From assembly GCA_018242725.1 (NCBI GenBank), contig JAFEBI010000004.1, forward strand, positions 310,001 through 374,000: DNA of 64,000 nt, in the 5' to 3' direction. Each line of letters opens with the position of its first letter. The stretch's first letter is position 1. Both the position numbers and the translations under genes were made by a program. The stretch comes from Nitrospira sp. Lineage in GTDB: Bacteria > Nitrospirota > Nitrospiria > Nitrospirales > Nitrospiraceae. The notes below the pieces were generated by a model. The model ran no database searches and was not told the DNA's origin. It saw only the letters and a program-made list of their open reading frames with translations. Positions 51,308-59,581 of this stretch are shown here, one piece after another.

Positions 51308-53236
51308 ATGAAGATCGCGCTCAAGGACGGCCACAATACCGATACTAAAGCTGGCGACACTGTAGGAACCGCCCTTTCGGCATTGGGGGTGGCGGGACCG
51401 GATGTGCTCGCGGCCAAGGTGGATGGGGCTGTCGTGGACCTATCACGACCTCTTGCTGGTGGTGGACTCATCGAGCCGCTTCGGTTTGATAGTGCGGAAG
51501 GTCGGGAGGTCTACCGCCACAGCAGTACCCATATCATGGCTCAAGCGGTGAAAGAGCTGTTCCCTTCAGCCCAACTAACGATCGGTCCTGCCTTGGACGA
51601 TAGTTTCTACTATGACTTCGCCTTCGACCGTCCCTTCACGCCGGAAGATCTGGAAAAGATCGAAGCTCGTGCAGCCGATATCATTCACCGCAACCTCCCC
51701 ATTACACGGAGAGAATTCTCGAAGCAGGAGGCCATCGATTTTTTCACGGCTCGTGGTGAACAGTACAAGGTGGAGTTGATTCAAGGATTTCCCGATCATG
51801 AGCCGATCACCGCGTATACGCAGGGTGATTTCGTGGATCTCTGCCGAGGTCCCCATCTCCCGACAACAGGCCACATCGGTGCCCTCAAGCTGCTTAATAT
51901 CGCCGGCGCCTACTGGCGCGGAGACGAGCGGAATCCGATGTTGCAGCGAATCTATGGAACCTCTTTTCCGACTAAAGCCGAAGTCGATACCTATTTGGCC
52001 AGGTTGGAAGAGATTAAGCGTCGCGATCACCGAAAAGTCGGGAAAGAACTGGATTTGATCAGTATTCAGGATGAAATCGGCCCTGGTCTCGTGCTCTGGC
52101 ATCCAAAGGGGGCGGTAGTCCGTTTGTTGATTGAAAACTTTTGGCGCGAGCAACATATTCGCGATGGGTACAACCTGGTCTACTCCCCGCATACGGCCCG
52201 CCTTGATCTTTGGAAAACCAGCGGACACCTCGATTACTATCGGGAAAACATGTTTCCCTCCATGAAGCTGGAGGGCAGCGAGTATCAACTCAAGCCGATG
52301 AATTGCCCGTACCACATCATGATCTATCAGTCTCACCTGCGAAGCTATCGAGATCTCCCCATTCGCTATGGTGAGCTTGGTACCGTCTACCGGTACGAAC
52401 GAACCGGGGTCCTCCACGGCCTCATGCGAGTGCGCGGATTCACGCAGGATGATGCTCACCTTTTCTGCCGGCCCGATCAGATGGAAGCAGAAGTCAGCCG
52501 GGTGCTGGACTTTACGTTTTTTGTGCTTCAGACATTTGGATTTACTGAATTCGAAGTGTTTCTCTCCACGCGACCGAAGGAATCGGTCGGCGGGGATGAG
52601 CATTGGACGTTGGCTACCAACGCTTTGGAAGCCGCTCTGAAGAGTCGCCGGATTGCTTTTCAACTGGATCCGGGAGGCGGGGCGTTTTATGGCCCCAAGA
52701 TCGACATTAAGATCAAAGACGCATTAGGCCGTTCATGGCAATGTTCCACGGTCCAGGTGGATTTCAACAATCCCGAGCGGTTTGACCTGAGCTATATCGG
52801 AGAGGACGGGAAAGCCCATCGCCCGATCATGATCCATCGCGCCTTGATGGGATCGATTGAACGATTCTTCGGCATTCTGATTGAGCATTATGGTGGCGCC
52901 TTTCCGACATGGTTGGCACCCGTACAGGCAGTGGTCATCAACATCACTGATCAGCAACAGGACTATGTCCGTGCCGTTACGGCGCAATTAAAAGCAGCTG
53001 GCTTCCGAGCCGAAGCGGATCTTCGAAATGAAAAGATCGGATTCAAGATTCGGGAAGCTGAAAAAGCGAAAACCCCCTTCATGCTGGTGGCCGGGAATCG
53101 AGAAGTCCAGAATGGAACACTCTCGGTCCGAGGTCGAAGTGGGGCCACGTTGGGCACTATGACGGTGACTGAGATCGTGAATCTGTTGCAATCTGAACTC
53201 AAGCAGACACAGCGCGAGCTTCAACACACCCACTAA
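51308..53236 (+). CDS. thrS: threonyl-tRNA synthetase
   Basis: 642 residues from ATG 51308. The TGS domain is KIALKDGHNTDTKAGDTV. The editing domain has YRHSSTHIMAQAVKELFP. The class II core shows motif 1, the zinc-site Cys in KPMNCPYHIMIYQ, motif 2 in RYERTGVLHGLMRVRGFTQDD, and motif 3 RALMGSIERFFGILIEH. The C-terminal anticodon-binding domain follows (IGFKIREAEKAKTPFMLV). No convincing ribosome site precedes this ATG, and the open frame begins 69 bases earlier, so the start is the weakest part of the call. Confidence 0.94.
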   Translation: MKIALKDGHNTDTKAGDTVGTALSALGVAGPDVLAAKVDGAVVDLSRPLAGGGLIEPLRFDSAEGREVYRHSSTHIMAQAVKELFPSAQLTIGPALDDSFYYDFAFDRPFTPEDLEKIEARAADIIHRNLPITRREFSKQEAIDFFTARGEQYKVELIQGFPDHEPITAYTQGDFVDLCRGPHLPTTGHIGALKLLNIAGAYWRGDERNPMLQRIYGTSFPTKAEVDTYLARLEEIKRRDHRKVGKELDLISIQDEIGPGLVLWHPKGAVVRLLIENFWREQHIRDGYNLVYSPHTARLDLWKTSGHLDYYRENMFPSMKLEGSEYQLKPMNCPYHIMIYQSHLRSYRDLPIRYGELGTVYRYERTGVLHGLMRVRGFTQDDAHLFCRPDQMEAEVSRVLDFTFFVLQTFGFTEFEVFLSTRPKESVGGDEHWTLATNALEAALKSRRIAFQLDPGGGAFYGPKIDIKIKDALGRSWQCSTVQVDFNNPERFDLSYIGEDGKAHRPIMIHRALMGSIERFFGILIEHYGGAFPTWLAPVQAVVINITDQQQDYVRAVTAQLKAAGFRAEADLRNEKIGFKIREAEKAKTPFMLVAGNREVQNGTLSVRGRSGATLGTMTVTEIVNLLQSELKQTQRELQHTH

Positions 53237-53249
53237 AGAGAGGTGGCCT

Positions 53250-53759
53250 ATCGTCCCCAAATTACGTGTGAATCGTGAAATTCGAGTCCGAGAAGTTCGT
53301 GTCATTGGTCCAGAGGGAGAACAGCTCGGTATCCTTCAGACAGCGGATGCCTTTCGCCAGGCCCAAGAGACTGGCCACGATTTGGTAGAGGTCGCTCCTA
53401 CTTCGGTCCCTCCAGTCTGTAGAATTATGGACTTTGGGAAGTACAAGTATGAGCTGAGCAAAAAGGATCATCAAAACCGGCGTCACCAAAAGTCCACGCA
53501 GGTGAAGGAAATCAAGTTGCGCCCACGGACTGATAAGCACGATCTTGAAATCAAAGTCCGACAGATGAAAACGTTCCTCGAAGAGGGCAACAAGACCAAA
53601 GTCACCCTCACCTATCGCGGGCGAGAAATGGCGAACCAAGAGATGGGCCGTGCCGTGATGAATTCCGTCATCGAACAGTTGGCCCAAGCCGGCACGATCG
53701 AGTATGCTCCTCGCATGGAGGGCCGTAGTTTGATCATGATTGTCGCTCCAAAACATTGA
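53250..53759 (+). CDS. infC: translation initiation factor IF-3, probable AUC start
   Basis: Binds the 30S subunit and enforces start-codon choice. 169 residues from ATC 53250. I choose it because GAGAGG lies exactly six bases upstream, while the next in-frame GTG (53268) has no ribosome site. From ATC the protein begins with (Met)VPKLRVNREIR, as expected for IF-3. Further marks are VRVIGPEGEQLGI, PPVCRIMDFGKYKYE and the C-terminal KEIKLRPRTDKHD. Non-canonical start codons on infC allow IF-3 to repress itself (known from E. coli). Gene order infC-rpmI-rplT is standard. Confidence 0.9.
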   Translation: MVPKLRVNREIRVREVRVIGPEGEQLGILQTADAFRQAQETGHDLVEVAPTSVPPVCRIMDFGKYKYELSKKDHQNRRHQKSTQVKEIKLRPRTDKHDLEIKVRQMKTFLEEGNKTKVTLTYRGREMANQEMGRAVMNSVIEQLAQAGTIEYAPRMEGRSLIMIVAPKH

Positions 53760-53792
53760 CGGACAGCGTAGCTCAACAAAAGGAATTTCGAC

Positions 53793-53987
53793 ATGAAAAT
53801 GAAGACGCATTCAGGGACGAGCAAACGATTTACCAAAACGGGAAGCGGTAAGATTGTGCGCCGCAAGGCAGGCAAGCGGCACATCCTGACCAGCAAGCGG
53901 CACGACCGGAAGCGACGCCTGAGCGGAACCGCAGTGGTGGATCCCACGGTTGTTCTTACATTGAATCGACTCTTGCCGTATGCATAG
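53793..53987 (+). CDS. rpmI: 50S ribosomal protein L35
   Basis: 64 residues. [20 protein letters not shown], then the basic [20 protein letters not shown] and RLLPYA. Typical L35 size and sequence. AAAGGA lies upstream. It lies between infC and rplT, which is the conserved order. Confidence 0.96.
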   Translation: MKMKTHSGTSKRFTKTGSGKIVRRKAGKRHILTSKRHDRKRRLSGTAVVDPTVVLTLNRLLPYA

Positions 53988-54039
53988 ACGGCGATTGTGC
54001 AGTGTTGTGAATTTTAAGATCTCAAAGGAGTACTGAACC

Positions 54040-54408
54040 ATGCCTCGCGCAAAAGGTGGACCAAAAACGAGAGCTCGACGGAAGAAACGGATCAAGCTGG
54101 CGTCAGGCCAGTACGGCGGGAAAAGCCGATTGTTCCGTTCGGCGACGGAAAGCGTTGATAAAGGTTTAACCTACGCCTACACCGGTCGCAAGAACCGGAA
54201 GCGGGATTTCCGGCAATTGTGGATCGCCCGCATCAGTGCTGCGGTGCGGAATCACGGACTGACCTATAACCGGTTTATTAACGCCCTCAAGAAAGCCAAT
54301 GTGCTGTTGGATCGTAAGGTTCTCTCGGACATGGCCATCAAGGACGCCACCGGGTTTGAGAAATTGGTCGGTTTAGCGAAGCAACACATGACGCCAGTCG
54401 CGGCATAA
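54040..54408 (+). CDS. rplT: 50S ribosomal protein L20
   Basis: 122 residues, full length: MPRAKGGPKTRARRKKRIKL, GRKNRKRDFRQLWIARISAA, NRFINALKKANVLLDRKVLS. L20 is needed early in 50S assembly and represses its own operon in some bacteria. A terminator follows. A partial second copy of its 3' end lies 3.1 kb further on (57556-57729). The bacterial pheST genes that often follow are replaced here by a foreign island and then by archaeal-type pheT and pheS on the other strand. Confidence 0.96.
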   Translation: MPRAKGGPKTRARRKKRIKLASGQYGGKSRLFRSATESVDKGLTYAYTGRKNRKRDFRQLWIARISAAVRNHGLTYNRFINALKKANVLLDRKVLSDMAIKDATGFEKLVGLAKQHMTPVAA

Positions 54409-54451
54409 GCGCTGAAACTCGGCGTATAATAGCTCACGACATACGATGACG

Positions 54452-54490
54452 AAACGGGGGGCGACAACTAGTTTGTCGTCCCCCGTTTTT
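54452..54490 (+). terminator. terminator behind rplT
   Basis: AAACGGGGGGCGACAA pairs with TTGTCGTCCCCCGTTT around a short loop, and the T-run TTTTT-A-TTT follows. A strong rho-independent terminator ending the infC-rpmI-rplT transcript. Confidence 0.88.
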
Positions 54491-54645
54491 ATTTGAGCGA
54501 GATTTTTGTCTTTATTTCTAGGGTATTCGTAAAAGCGTGTGGGCGCCAGAGGATGGCATGAGTATCACATCACCACATAAGACCGTAAAAGTGTGCTGAA
54601 GAGATGCCACCGTGATCCAGATTCGTCAGGAATAGTTGAAGCCTC

Positions 54646-54910
54646 TTGCCAGCAAGTCCATCTGGAGGGGGAAACACCGGAAGAGGCCGCGATTGCATTG
54701 TTCAGGTCAAGAGCATCGACGACTACGCTGATGTTCAGGCCCTTGTCTCGCGAGTTGGCGATGAGGAGCTTCGCGAAGCCCTGACACACGCGCAGCAGGT
54801 CAATTCAACGAGCGCGGGCCTATTGGCACTATCGCCTTGGCCTGTCAAGCGTGAATCATGTTCAGGCCTTGCCTGTGCGGAAGCTTGAGGGTATAAGCTA
54901 TAAAGATTCC
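54646..54910 (+). pseudogene. frameshifted remnant, possibly nucleotidyltransferase-like
   Basis: One frame reads IVQVKSIDDYADVQALVSRV and DEELREALTHAQ. Another continues with RAYWHYRLGLSSVNHVQALP and VRKLEG up to a stop at 54910. Together they look like the C-terminal end of one protein broken by a frameshift. The pattern loosely recalls AbiEii-type nucleotidyltransferase C-termini, but I cannot confirm it. It sits at the left end of the island behind rplT. Confidence 0.35.
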
Positions 54911-54913
54911 TAG

Positions 54914-56143
54914 ATGAAACACAGCATGAAGACATTTAATTGGGTATTGCTTGCCTGCATCGGCGCACTTATTTCCCCGGTGGGGGCGTTTGCCTTTGGC
55001 GTGGTGCTGCAATACGAAGGCGACGTCGACGATCGGGTGATTTACTTTGCAAATCGAATGATTTTGAATCGCACGCCCCCGGAGCAAGTCATGGGCCCGA
55101 TAGAAATCCGCGAGATCGACGTGACCGCCGTCTACGAGAACGCGAACAAGCCCGAGTTCGTGCGTATGAAATTGCAGTTCCAGTGTTCGAACGCTTTTTC
55201 GATGGACATGTCCAGCCGGAAAATCACGGAAAGCAAGAACAAGGTGCGGGCCGGTGATCCCGTCACCTTTCGCATCGGACCGGGCAGTTACAAGTTGCGG
55301 CGTTCCGATCTGAAAACCGAACCCGTGGCGGCCAGCGACTGGAAAACCTCGAACGCGCCGATGCTCTCGAAAGCCGGCACCATCGCCTGCAATGACATCG
55401 AATTCGATAAGGCTTTGGGCGCCTCCATCAAGGGCGGCGATTTCGATTTCGACGGCTTTGGTAAGCGCATCAGCAAGCTCGGCTTGCCGCCGGATTTGGC
55501 CCTGATCGGCCAAACCCTTCCCTCGGAATTTCTGGAAATGGCCTGGTCGGATTTCTGGTGGGACAAGGTGCTTGCCAAGAAACGCCCGGACCCCAGTGGG
55601 AAATGGGGCCAGCGACTTTCCGAAGCCGACAAGCAGGCCGCCATGGAAAAGCTGAAGCAAAAGCAGCAGGAGCTGGAGTCGGGCACCGCGTCGATGCGAG
55701 CCAGTCTGCTGGAGAGCATCAAGAAGACCGATGCGGAAATGAAAGCCGATCTGGAAACGGCCGAGAACGCCGATAAACATCCGGATGGCTCAAAGATGAA
55801 CAAACGCGAAACCAAACTGGCCAAGGTCTTTCGCGGCCGCCCCGAGCAGGAAGTCGTCGACGTCATGGGCAACCCTGATCGTTTCAACCAGGTCGCGGGC
55901 ACGCGATTCATGCGCTATTCCGCATCGTGGGAGCAACCGGGTGTCACGGCCTACGGCGCGCAGGGTGTGATTGGCGGCGATCCCGGTGGTTATGCCCAGT
56001 GTTTCGCCGAATTCAGCTTCCGACAGAACGACAAGGGGGAGTGGCGCGTGGATGACATTCTTGTCAGAGGGGATTACGGGGGAGAAAGAGGTGGGAGCCG
56101 GCTCGGAGGCGTTTGTGACGACGCCATTCGGCCCAAGCGCTGA
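54914..56143 (+). CDS. exported coiled-coil protein, island-borne
   Basis: 409 residues. The signal peptide is FNWVLLACIGALISPVGAFA (ATG 54914 or 54926). A beta-rich part covers about 30-180. At 225-275 there is a charged coiled coil (EADKQAAMEKLKQKQQELES). The C-terminal part, about 295-400, begins VFRGRPEQEVVDVMGNPDRF, similar in pattern to SmpA/BamE-like small outer-membrane domains, and ends in strands with GEWRVDDILVRG. Base composition is richer in GCC/CGC codons than in the flanking ribosomal genes. I do not recognise the whole protein. It is the only apparently intact gene of the island. Confidence 0.65.
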   Translation: MKHSMKTFNWVLLACIGALISPVGAFAFGVVLQYEGDVDDRVIYFANRMILNRTPPEQVMGPIEIREIDVTAVYENANKPEFVRMKLQFQCSNAFSMDMSSRKITESKNKVRAGDPVTFRIGPGSYKLRRSDLKTEPVAASDWKTSNAPMLSKAGTIACNDIEFDKALGASIKGGDFDFDGFGKRISKLGLPPDLALIGQTLPSEFLEMAWSDFWWDKVLAKKRPDPSGKWGQRLSEADKQAAMEKLKQKQQELESGTASMRASLLESIKKTDAEMKADLETAENADKHPDGSKMNKRETKLAKVFRGRPEQEVVDVMGNPDRFNQVAGTRFMRYSASWEQPGVTAYGAQGVIGGDPGGYAQCFAEFSFRQNDKGEWRVDDILVRGDYGGERGGSRLGGVCDDAIRPKR

Positions 56144-56230
56144 TCAACACACCGATGCCATGCAGCAGCGGATGCCGTATTAATCCAAGCTGCCACTGCG
56201 AAGCGTCGAAAGACACGAGGTGATTTAGCG

Positions 56231-56897
56231 ATGATGAAAGCGGCAATGTTTGCAGCGAGTCTGATGCTGGGCGGCGGAGGTGGGCGGTGAGTCTTTCGAT
56301 GTACTTTCCTCCGTCATGGAAACCCACAAGAAGGAATATAACGCCAAGGACATCCTCGAGTCGAGCAAGGAAGAGGCAATCCGATACCGGGAGAAATTGA
56401 TTGCCGGCTATTGGGAATTCATGCAGGTCAACTCACAGGCCAAACCCGGCGAATATTGCGCGGCGGCGTTTCTGCGCGGCAAGCACGTCAAGCACGAACG
56501 CGTCGACAACGTCTCGGATGGGATCGCGGTCACCCTGTTCGGCCCCGGCGGCAACTATCGGGGCGCGCTGCTCGGTTTCTCTCCTCTTGGCGACGATCAT
56601 GGATTTCCCAAACTCAAGAGCGGTAAACCGGTGCTGGTGACCTTGAAACAGGGCAACATCAAGCCGGCCACCTTGAATGCCATTTACACGGAAATGAGCC
56701 CGACCGCGCCGCCGCTGCTGGTGTTCGCGGTGCCGAGTATCGAAGCCTTGATGGGCGGGATGGAGGACGATTGGCATTTCGAGGTCATTTACGAAGGCAA
56801 GTCGATTGCCGACATCACCTGGCACGGCGGAATCAAGGCGCGCGATCAACTGAAGCAATGTTTGGCCGGCCAACCTTTCAACGACAAAAGCCATTGA
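56231..56897 (+). pseudogene. exported protein gene with a frameshift in its signal peptide
   Basis: ATG 56231 opens a signal peptide (MMKAAMFAASLMLGG) that runs into a G-rich tract and stops at 56290. The next frame takes over at 56280 (GESFDVLSSVMETHKKEYNA) and stays open for about 200 residues to 56897. A one-base shift in the tract would join them. The body is acidic and strand-rich (YCAAAFLRGKHVKHERVDN, KPVLVTLKQGNIKPATLNA) and the family is unknown. It may be a recent pseudogene, a sequencing error, or phase-variable. Island-borne. Confidence 0.5.
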
Positions 56898-56914
56898 CAG
56901 GACTACCCCCTGCG

Positions 56915-57230
56915 ATGATCGCTTATTTACAACCCGTACGGTTGAATCGAACGATGTCACCGACCTCTGCCCGCCGTAGCTGCACGCATCAAAACATTCT
57001 CACGGCACTACCGCGTCGATTTCCGCAGGACCGCGAGAAGCTCCTACTGGATGAACCACTGCGGTATGAAGCAGAGGGCTTCGAGATGTACTGCGAGCTG
57101 CAAGACGCATTCTTCCCGGTGGATGAACACGCCGCCTCCCTGATCATCCTGCATGAGTTTGCCGAGCCGTTGGTTGCAAGGGCAGTACGACTACGGCGAT
57201 CACCTCTTTGAATACATGCGGCGGGCCTGA
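56915..57230 (+). pseudogene. frameshifted hypothetical remnant
   Basis: The first frame reads ILTALPRRFPQDREKLLLDE, then FEMYCELQDAFFPVDEHAAS and LIILHEFAEPL. After a one-base shift near 57175 it continues as GQYDYGDHLFEYMRRA and a stop at 57228. The join is sensible, so it is probably one broken gene. No family is recognised. It abuts the ISL3 remnant. Confidence 0.4.
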
Positions 57231-57232
57231 CC

Positions 57233-57484
57233 ATGCCCGTCAATATCCTGAACCTCCTTCAGTACCGGGTGCTGCGAGTTGAGGAAGCCGATCACGACTA
57301 CCACGTCACCGCCGAGCCGATAAACGTGACCTCGGCCTACCCGCATTGCCAATTCGACCGGCTGAGTTCGTGAGGCACCCGCGAGCAGGTGTTCAAGGGC
57401 TTGCCCATGCGCGGCAAGCACGTAACAGAGCTGGTCAACCAACTGCTCAAAAACGATCTCGAACTGCTGGAAGCCTTCCTTTAA
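57233..57484 (+). pseudogene. ISL3-family transposase N-terminal remnant
   Basis: The frame from ATG 57233 reads NILNLLQYRVLRVEEADHDY and ends its first part with YPHCQFDRLSS, then an in-frame TGA. It continues GTREQVFKGLPMRGKHV. This is the start of an ISL3 transposase (NILNLPQY...VLRVEE...YHV...CPHC...R.Q.F.DLPM.GK.V), and even one zinc-finger Cys is changed to Tyr. After that the sequence diverges and stops at 57484. It is inactive and truncated. Confidence 0.75.
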
Positions 57485-57555
57485 CATTCCTCTTCTCGGG
57501 TCATCCCCCAGCATCTCCGATTCGGAACAGGTTCTTATTTCATAATCTTCTTCCT

Positions 57556-57729
57556 ATCAGCGCTGCCGTCCTGGCGCAGGTGTTGACCTATGGCTGGTTT
57601 ATGAACGCCCTCAGGAAAGCCAATGTGCTGTTGGATCGTAAGGTTCTCTCGGACATGGCCATCAAGGACGCCATCGGGTTTGAGAAATTGGTCGGCTTAG
57701 CCAAGCAGCATGTGCCCGCAGCGGCTTAG
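57556..57729 (+). pseudogene. duplicated 3' end of rplT
   Basis: 57 residues (ISAAVLAQVLTYGWFMNALR, KANVLLDRKVLSDMAIKDA and on to the stop) match the C-terminal half of the intact L20 at 54040-54408. Over about 100 bases the DNA differs at only a handful of sites, while the first 40 bases are more diverged. It marks the right end of the island. It lacks the N-terminal RNA-binding half, so it cannot replace L20. Confidence 0.85.
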
Positions 57730-57762
57730 ACTAGCCGTTCAGCCTCTATCAGAGACGGAACC

Positions 57763-57793
57763 AAGGGGGAGCAACATCCGGTTGCTCCCCCTT
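57763..57793. terminator. bidirectional hairpin between the island and pheT
   Basis: AAGGGGGAGCAAC (57763-57775) and GTTGCTCCCCCTT (57781-57793) are perfect complements with a five-base loop. It can end both the plus-strand island and the minus-strand pheT transcript. The T-tract is weak on both sides. Confidence 0.65.
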
Positions 57794-57854
57794 GATAATT
57801 TGCAGTGCCTGGGATCGGATGAGGCTCAACCGACCGATGTCTGGTCTCTGTGGG

Positions 57855-59573
57855 TCAGGCTTGACCGATCAGCTGCGAGAGGTTGAGGTCGAAGGCTACA
57901 ACCGGCATGGCGATCTGCCAACGCTCGAGCACTTCTGGATGGATCTCCCCGATGATGCCGATGGCCTTATCTTCGATCAGGATGCGCCCTGCACGGCCTT
58001 CCAGGAACGAGGGATGCGGGACCGGTTCCAACCGATACTCCTTCCCTAAGTGATAAAACAGCGTATCCAGGCAGGAATGAATCTCCGAAAAATGCGCAGA
58101 GGCATGGGCAATCACTGCGCCTAAGACGGTCTCGGTCCGAGACCCCACCTCGTGAGCGGCGTCCGGAATAGCAACATCCCCGGCCTCGAACAGCCGATGA
58201 GGATAGAAGGCGCGGCTTGAAGCGGCTTCAATACGCAACAGCGAGGGCACCATCCACTGCCGTAGGCAGGAGAAGCTCAACGTCATCACATTGTCGACCT
58301 TCACTGTCTGCCCCCATTCCGTCTCGTCAATTCGCATATGCCCAGAATACTGTTCCGGTGAACCAAGGATATTGGAAATAATCTCCTGAAAGCCTAACCC
58401 TACCATCAACTCGCGGGCGCGATCGGAGACTTGTTCAATACGAGATAACCCACCGACTGTAAATTGTGCCGGCATGACCGGCGTAAACTCCGCATAGCCA
58501 CGGCTCATTGCAACGTCCTCTACCACATCCATCGTGTGCATCAAATCCTGACGATAGGGCGGCAGTTTGACCCGAACAGAGCCCTTCCCAGCCGACACCT
58601 CATATCCGTAGTCCTCAAGCGCTTGCTTGACGACCTTGATGCCAAGCTCTTGACCAAGCGCGTGCTCAATCGTCGGAATTGGAATCGTCTTGCTCTTCCT
58701 CAAATCTTTAGGCGTGGTCACGCGTTTGCCCAGCGAGGTACGTTTGGAGTACTCCACAATGATCGGCTCGATCGTCGCCCCGCGGTCGGCAAGGTTGGTC
58801 GAAAAAATGTTCAAGGTCAATACCACCATCGGCAGGTCCGTCCCGGTGACTTCGACGAACAGCTGATCATCACCCACCTGCACTTCCCCGACCTCCCGGC
58901 TATTGATGATCGGCGGGAAGGACAGTAGTTGGTTGGCCGCGTCTCGCAGGATCGGAACCAGGTTCGCTCCCGCCAGGATTCCCCCATATTCCACCCCCTT
59001 GGGGTGGACCATGAGCATCTCCGCCAGGGTCATCACGGTCTCCATTCCCAACGGAGTAAAGCGAGTCTCACCGGGTTTCACCAATTCATAGGTCACAGGG
59101 AAGGTAATCTTGGGGAGTTGATAGATGCCGATAGAAACCGTTTTTCGTTTATGACCGAAGATCTCGGCCAATTTTTCCTGTGTTTGAATCAACTGGGCCA
59201 ACCCTTTGGACGTCACCTGATACCCCCTAGCCGCACAGGCGGCCACATAGGGACGAACCTGTTCCATGCCAGGCTTCACGATGACCTTTGCTTTGGGCTT
59301 GACCTTCTCGGTCAAGAAGGGATATGGCGTCATCTTCCCCTGCTGCTTGATCCGAATCTGTCGTGCGATACCCTCGCAACACCACAAATCCGGTCGATTG
59401 CTGTCCTGCAGCTCGACGCGCAATTCTCCGGTCTCGGGATTGTGGCCCTTGAGCTCACCCTTGACGAGCATCAACCACTCTTCCACTTGCTCAATCGAGA
59501 CCGGGCGATTTGTGGTACGAGCTCCCGTCAACAGAGATTCAAAATCATCTTTAAAAATGGTGATCGTGGGCAT
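57855..59573 (-). CDS. pheT: phenylalanyl-tRNA synthetase beta chain, archaeal/eukaryotic type
   Basis: 572 residues, as in archaeal PheT and far below the roughly 790 of bacterial PheT. The N-terminal part (MPTITIFKDDFESLL, ELQDSNRPDLWCCEGIARQI) is archaeal-like. The B3/4 part has QVTSKGLAQLIQTQEKLAE and HPKGVEYGGIL. B5 has PPYRQDLMHTMDVVEDVAMS. The last part is the catalytic-like domain (LLRIEAASSRAFYPHRLFEAGDV) and IIGEIHPEVLERW. There is no N-terminal EMAP/tRNA-binding domain and no C-terminal anticodon-binding B8 domain of the bacterial form. It lies 8 bases behind pheS. Confidence 0.93.
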   Translation of the reverse strand: MPTITIFKDDFESLLTGARTTNRPVSIEQVEEWLMLVKGELKGHNPETGELRVELQDSNRPDLWCCEGIARQIRIKQQGKMTPYPFLTEKVKPKAKVIVKPGMEQVRPYVAACAARGYQVTSKGLAQLIQTQEKLAEIFGHKRKTVSIGIYQLPKITFPVTYELVKPGETRFTPLGMETVMTLAEMLMVHPKGVEYGGILAGANLVPILRDAANQLLSFPPIINSREVGEVQVGDDQLFVEVTGTDLPMVVLTLNIFSTNLADRGATIEPIIVEYSKRTSLGKRVTTPKDLRKSKTIPIPTIEHALGQELGIKVVKQALEDYGYEVSAGKGSVRVKLPPYRQDLMHTMDVVEDVAMSRGYAEFTPVMPAQFTVGGLSRIEQVSDRARELMVGLGFQEIISNILGSPEQYSGHMRIDETEWGQTVKVDNVMTLSFSCLRQWMVPSLLRIEAASSRAFYPHRLFEAGDVAIPDAAHEVGSRTETVLGAVIAHASAHFSEIHSCLDTLFYHLGKEYRLEPVPHPSFLEGRAGRILIEDKAIGIIGEIHPEVLERWQIAMPVVAFDLNLSQLIGQA

Positions 59574-59581
59574 GGCGGCAA

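Noticed and set aside
54593-54784. 63-residue plus-strand ORF behind rplT
   Set aside because: It overlaps the better-supported remnant in another frame and has no motif.
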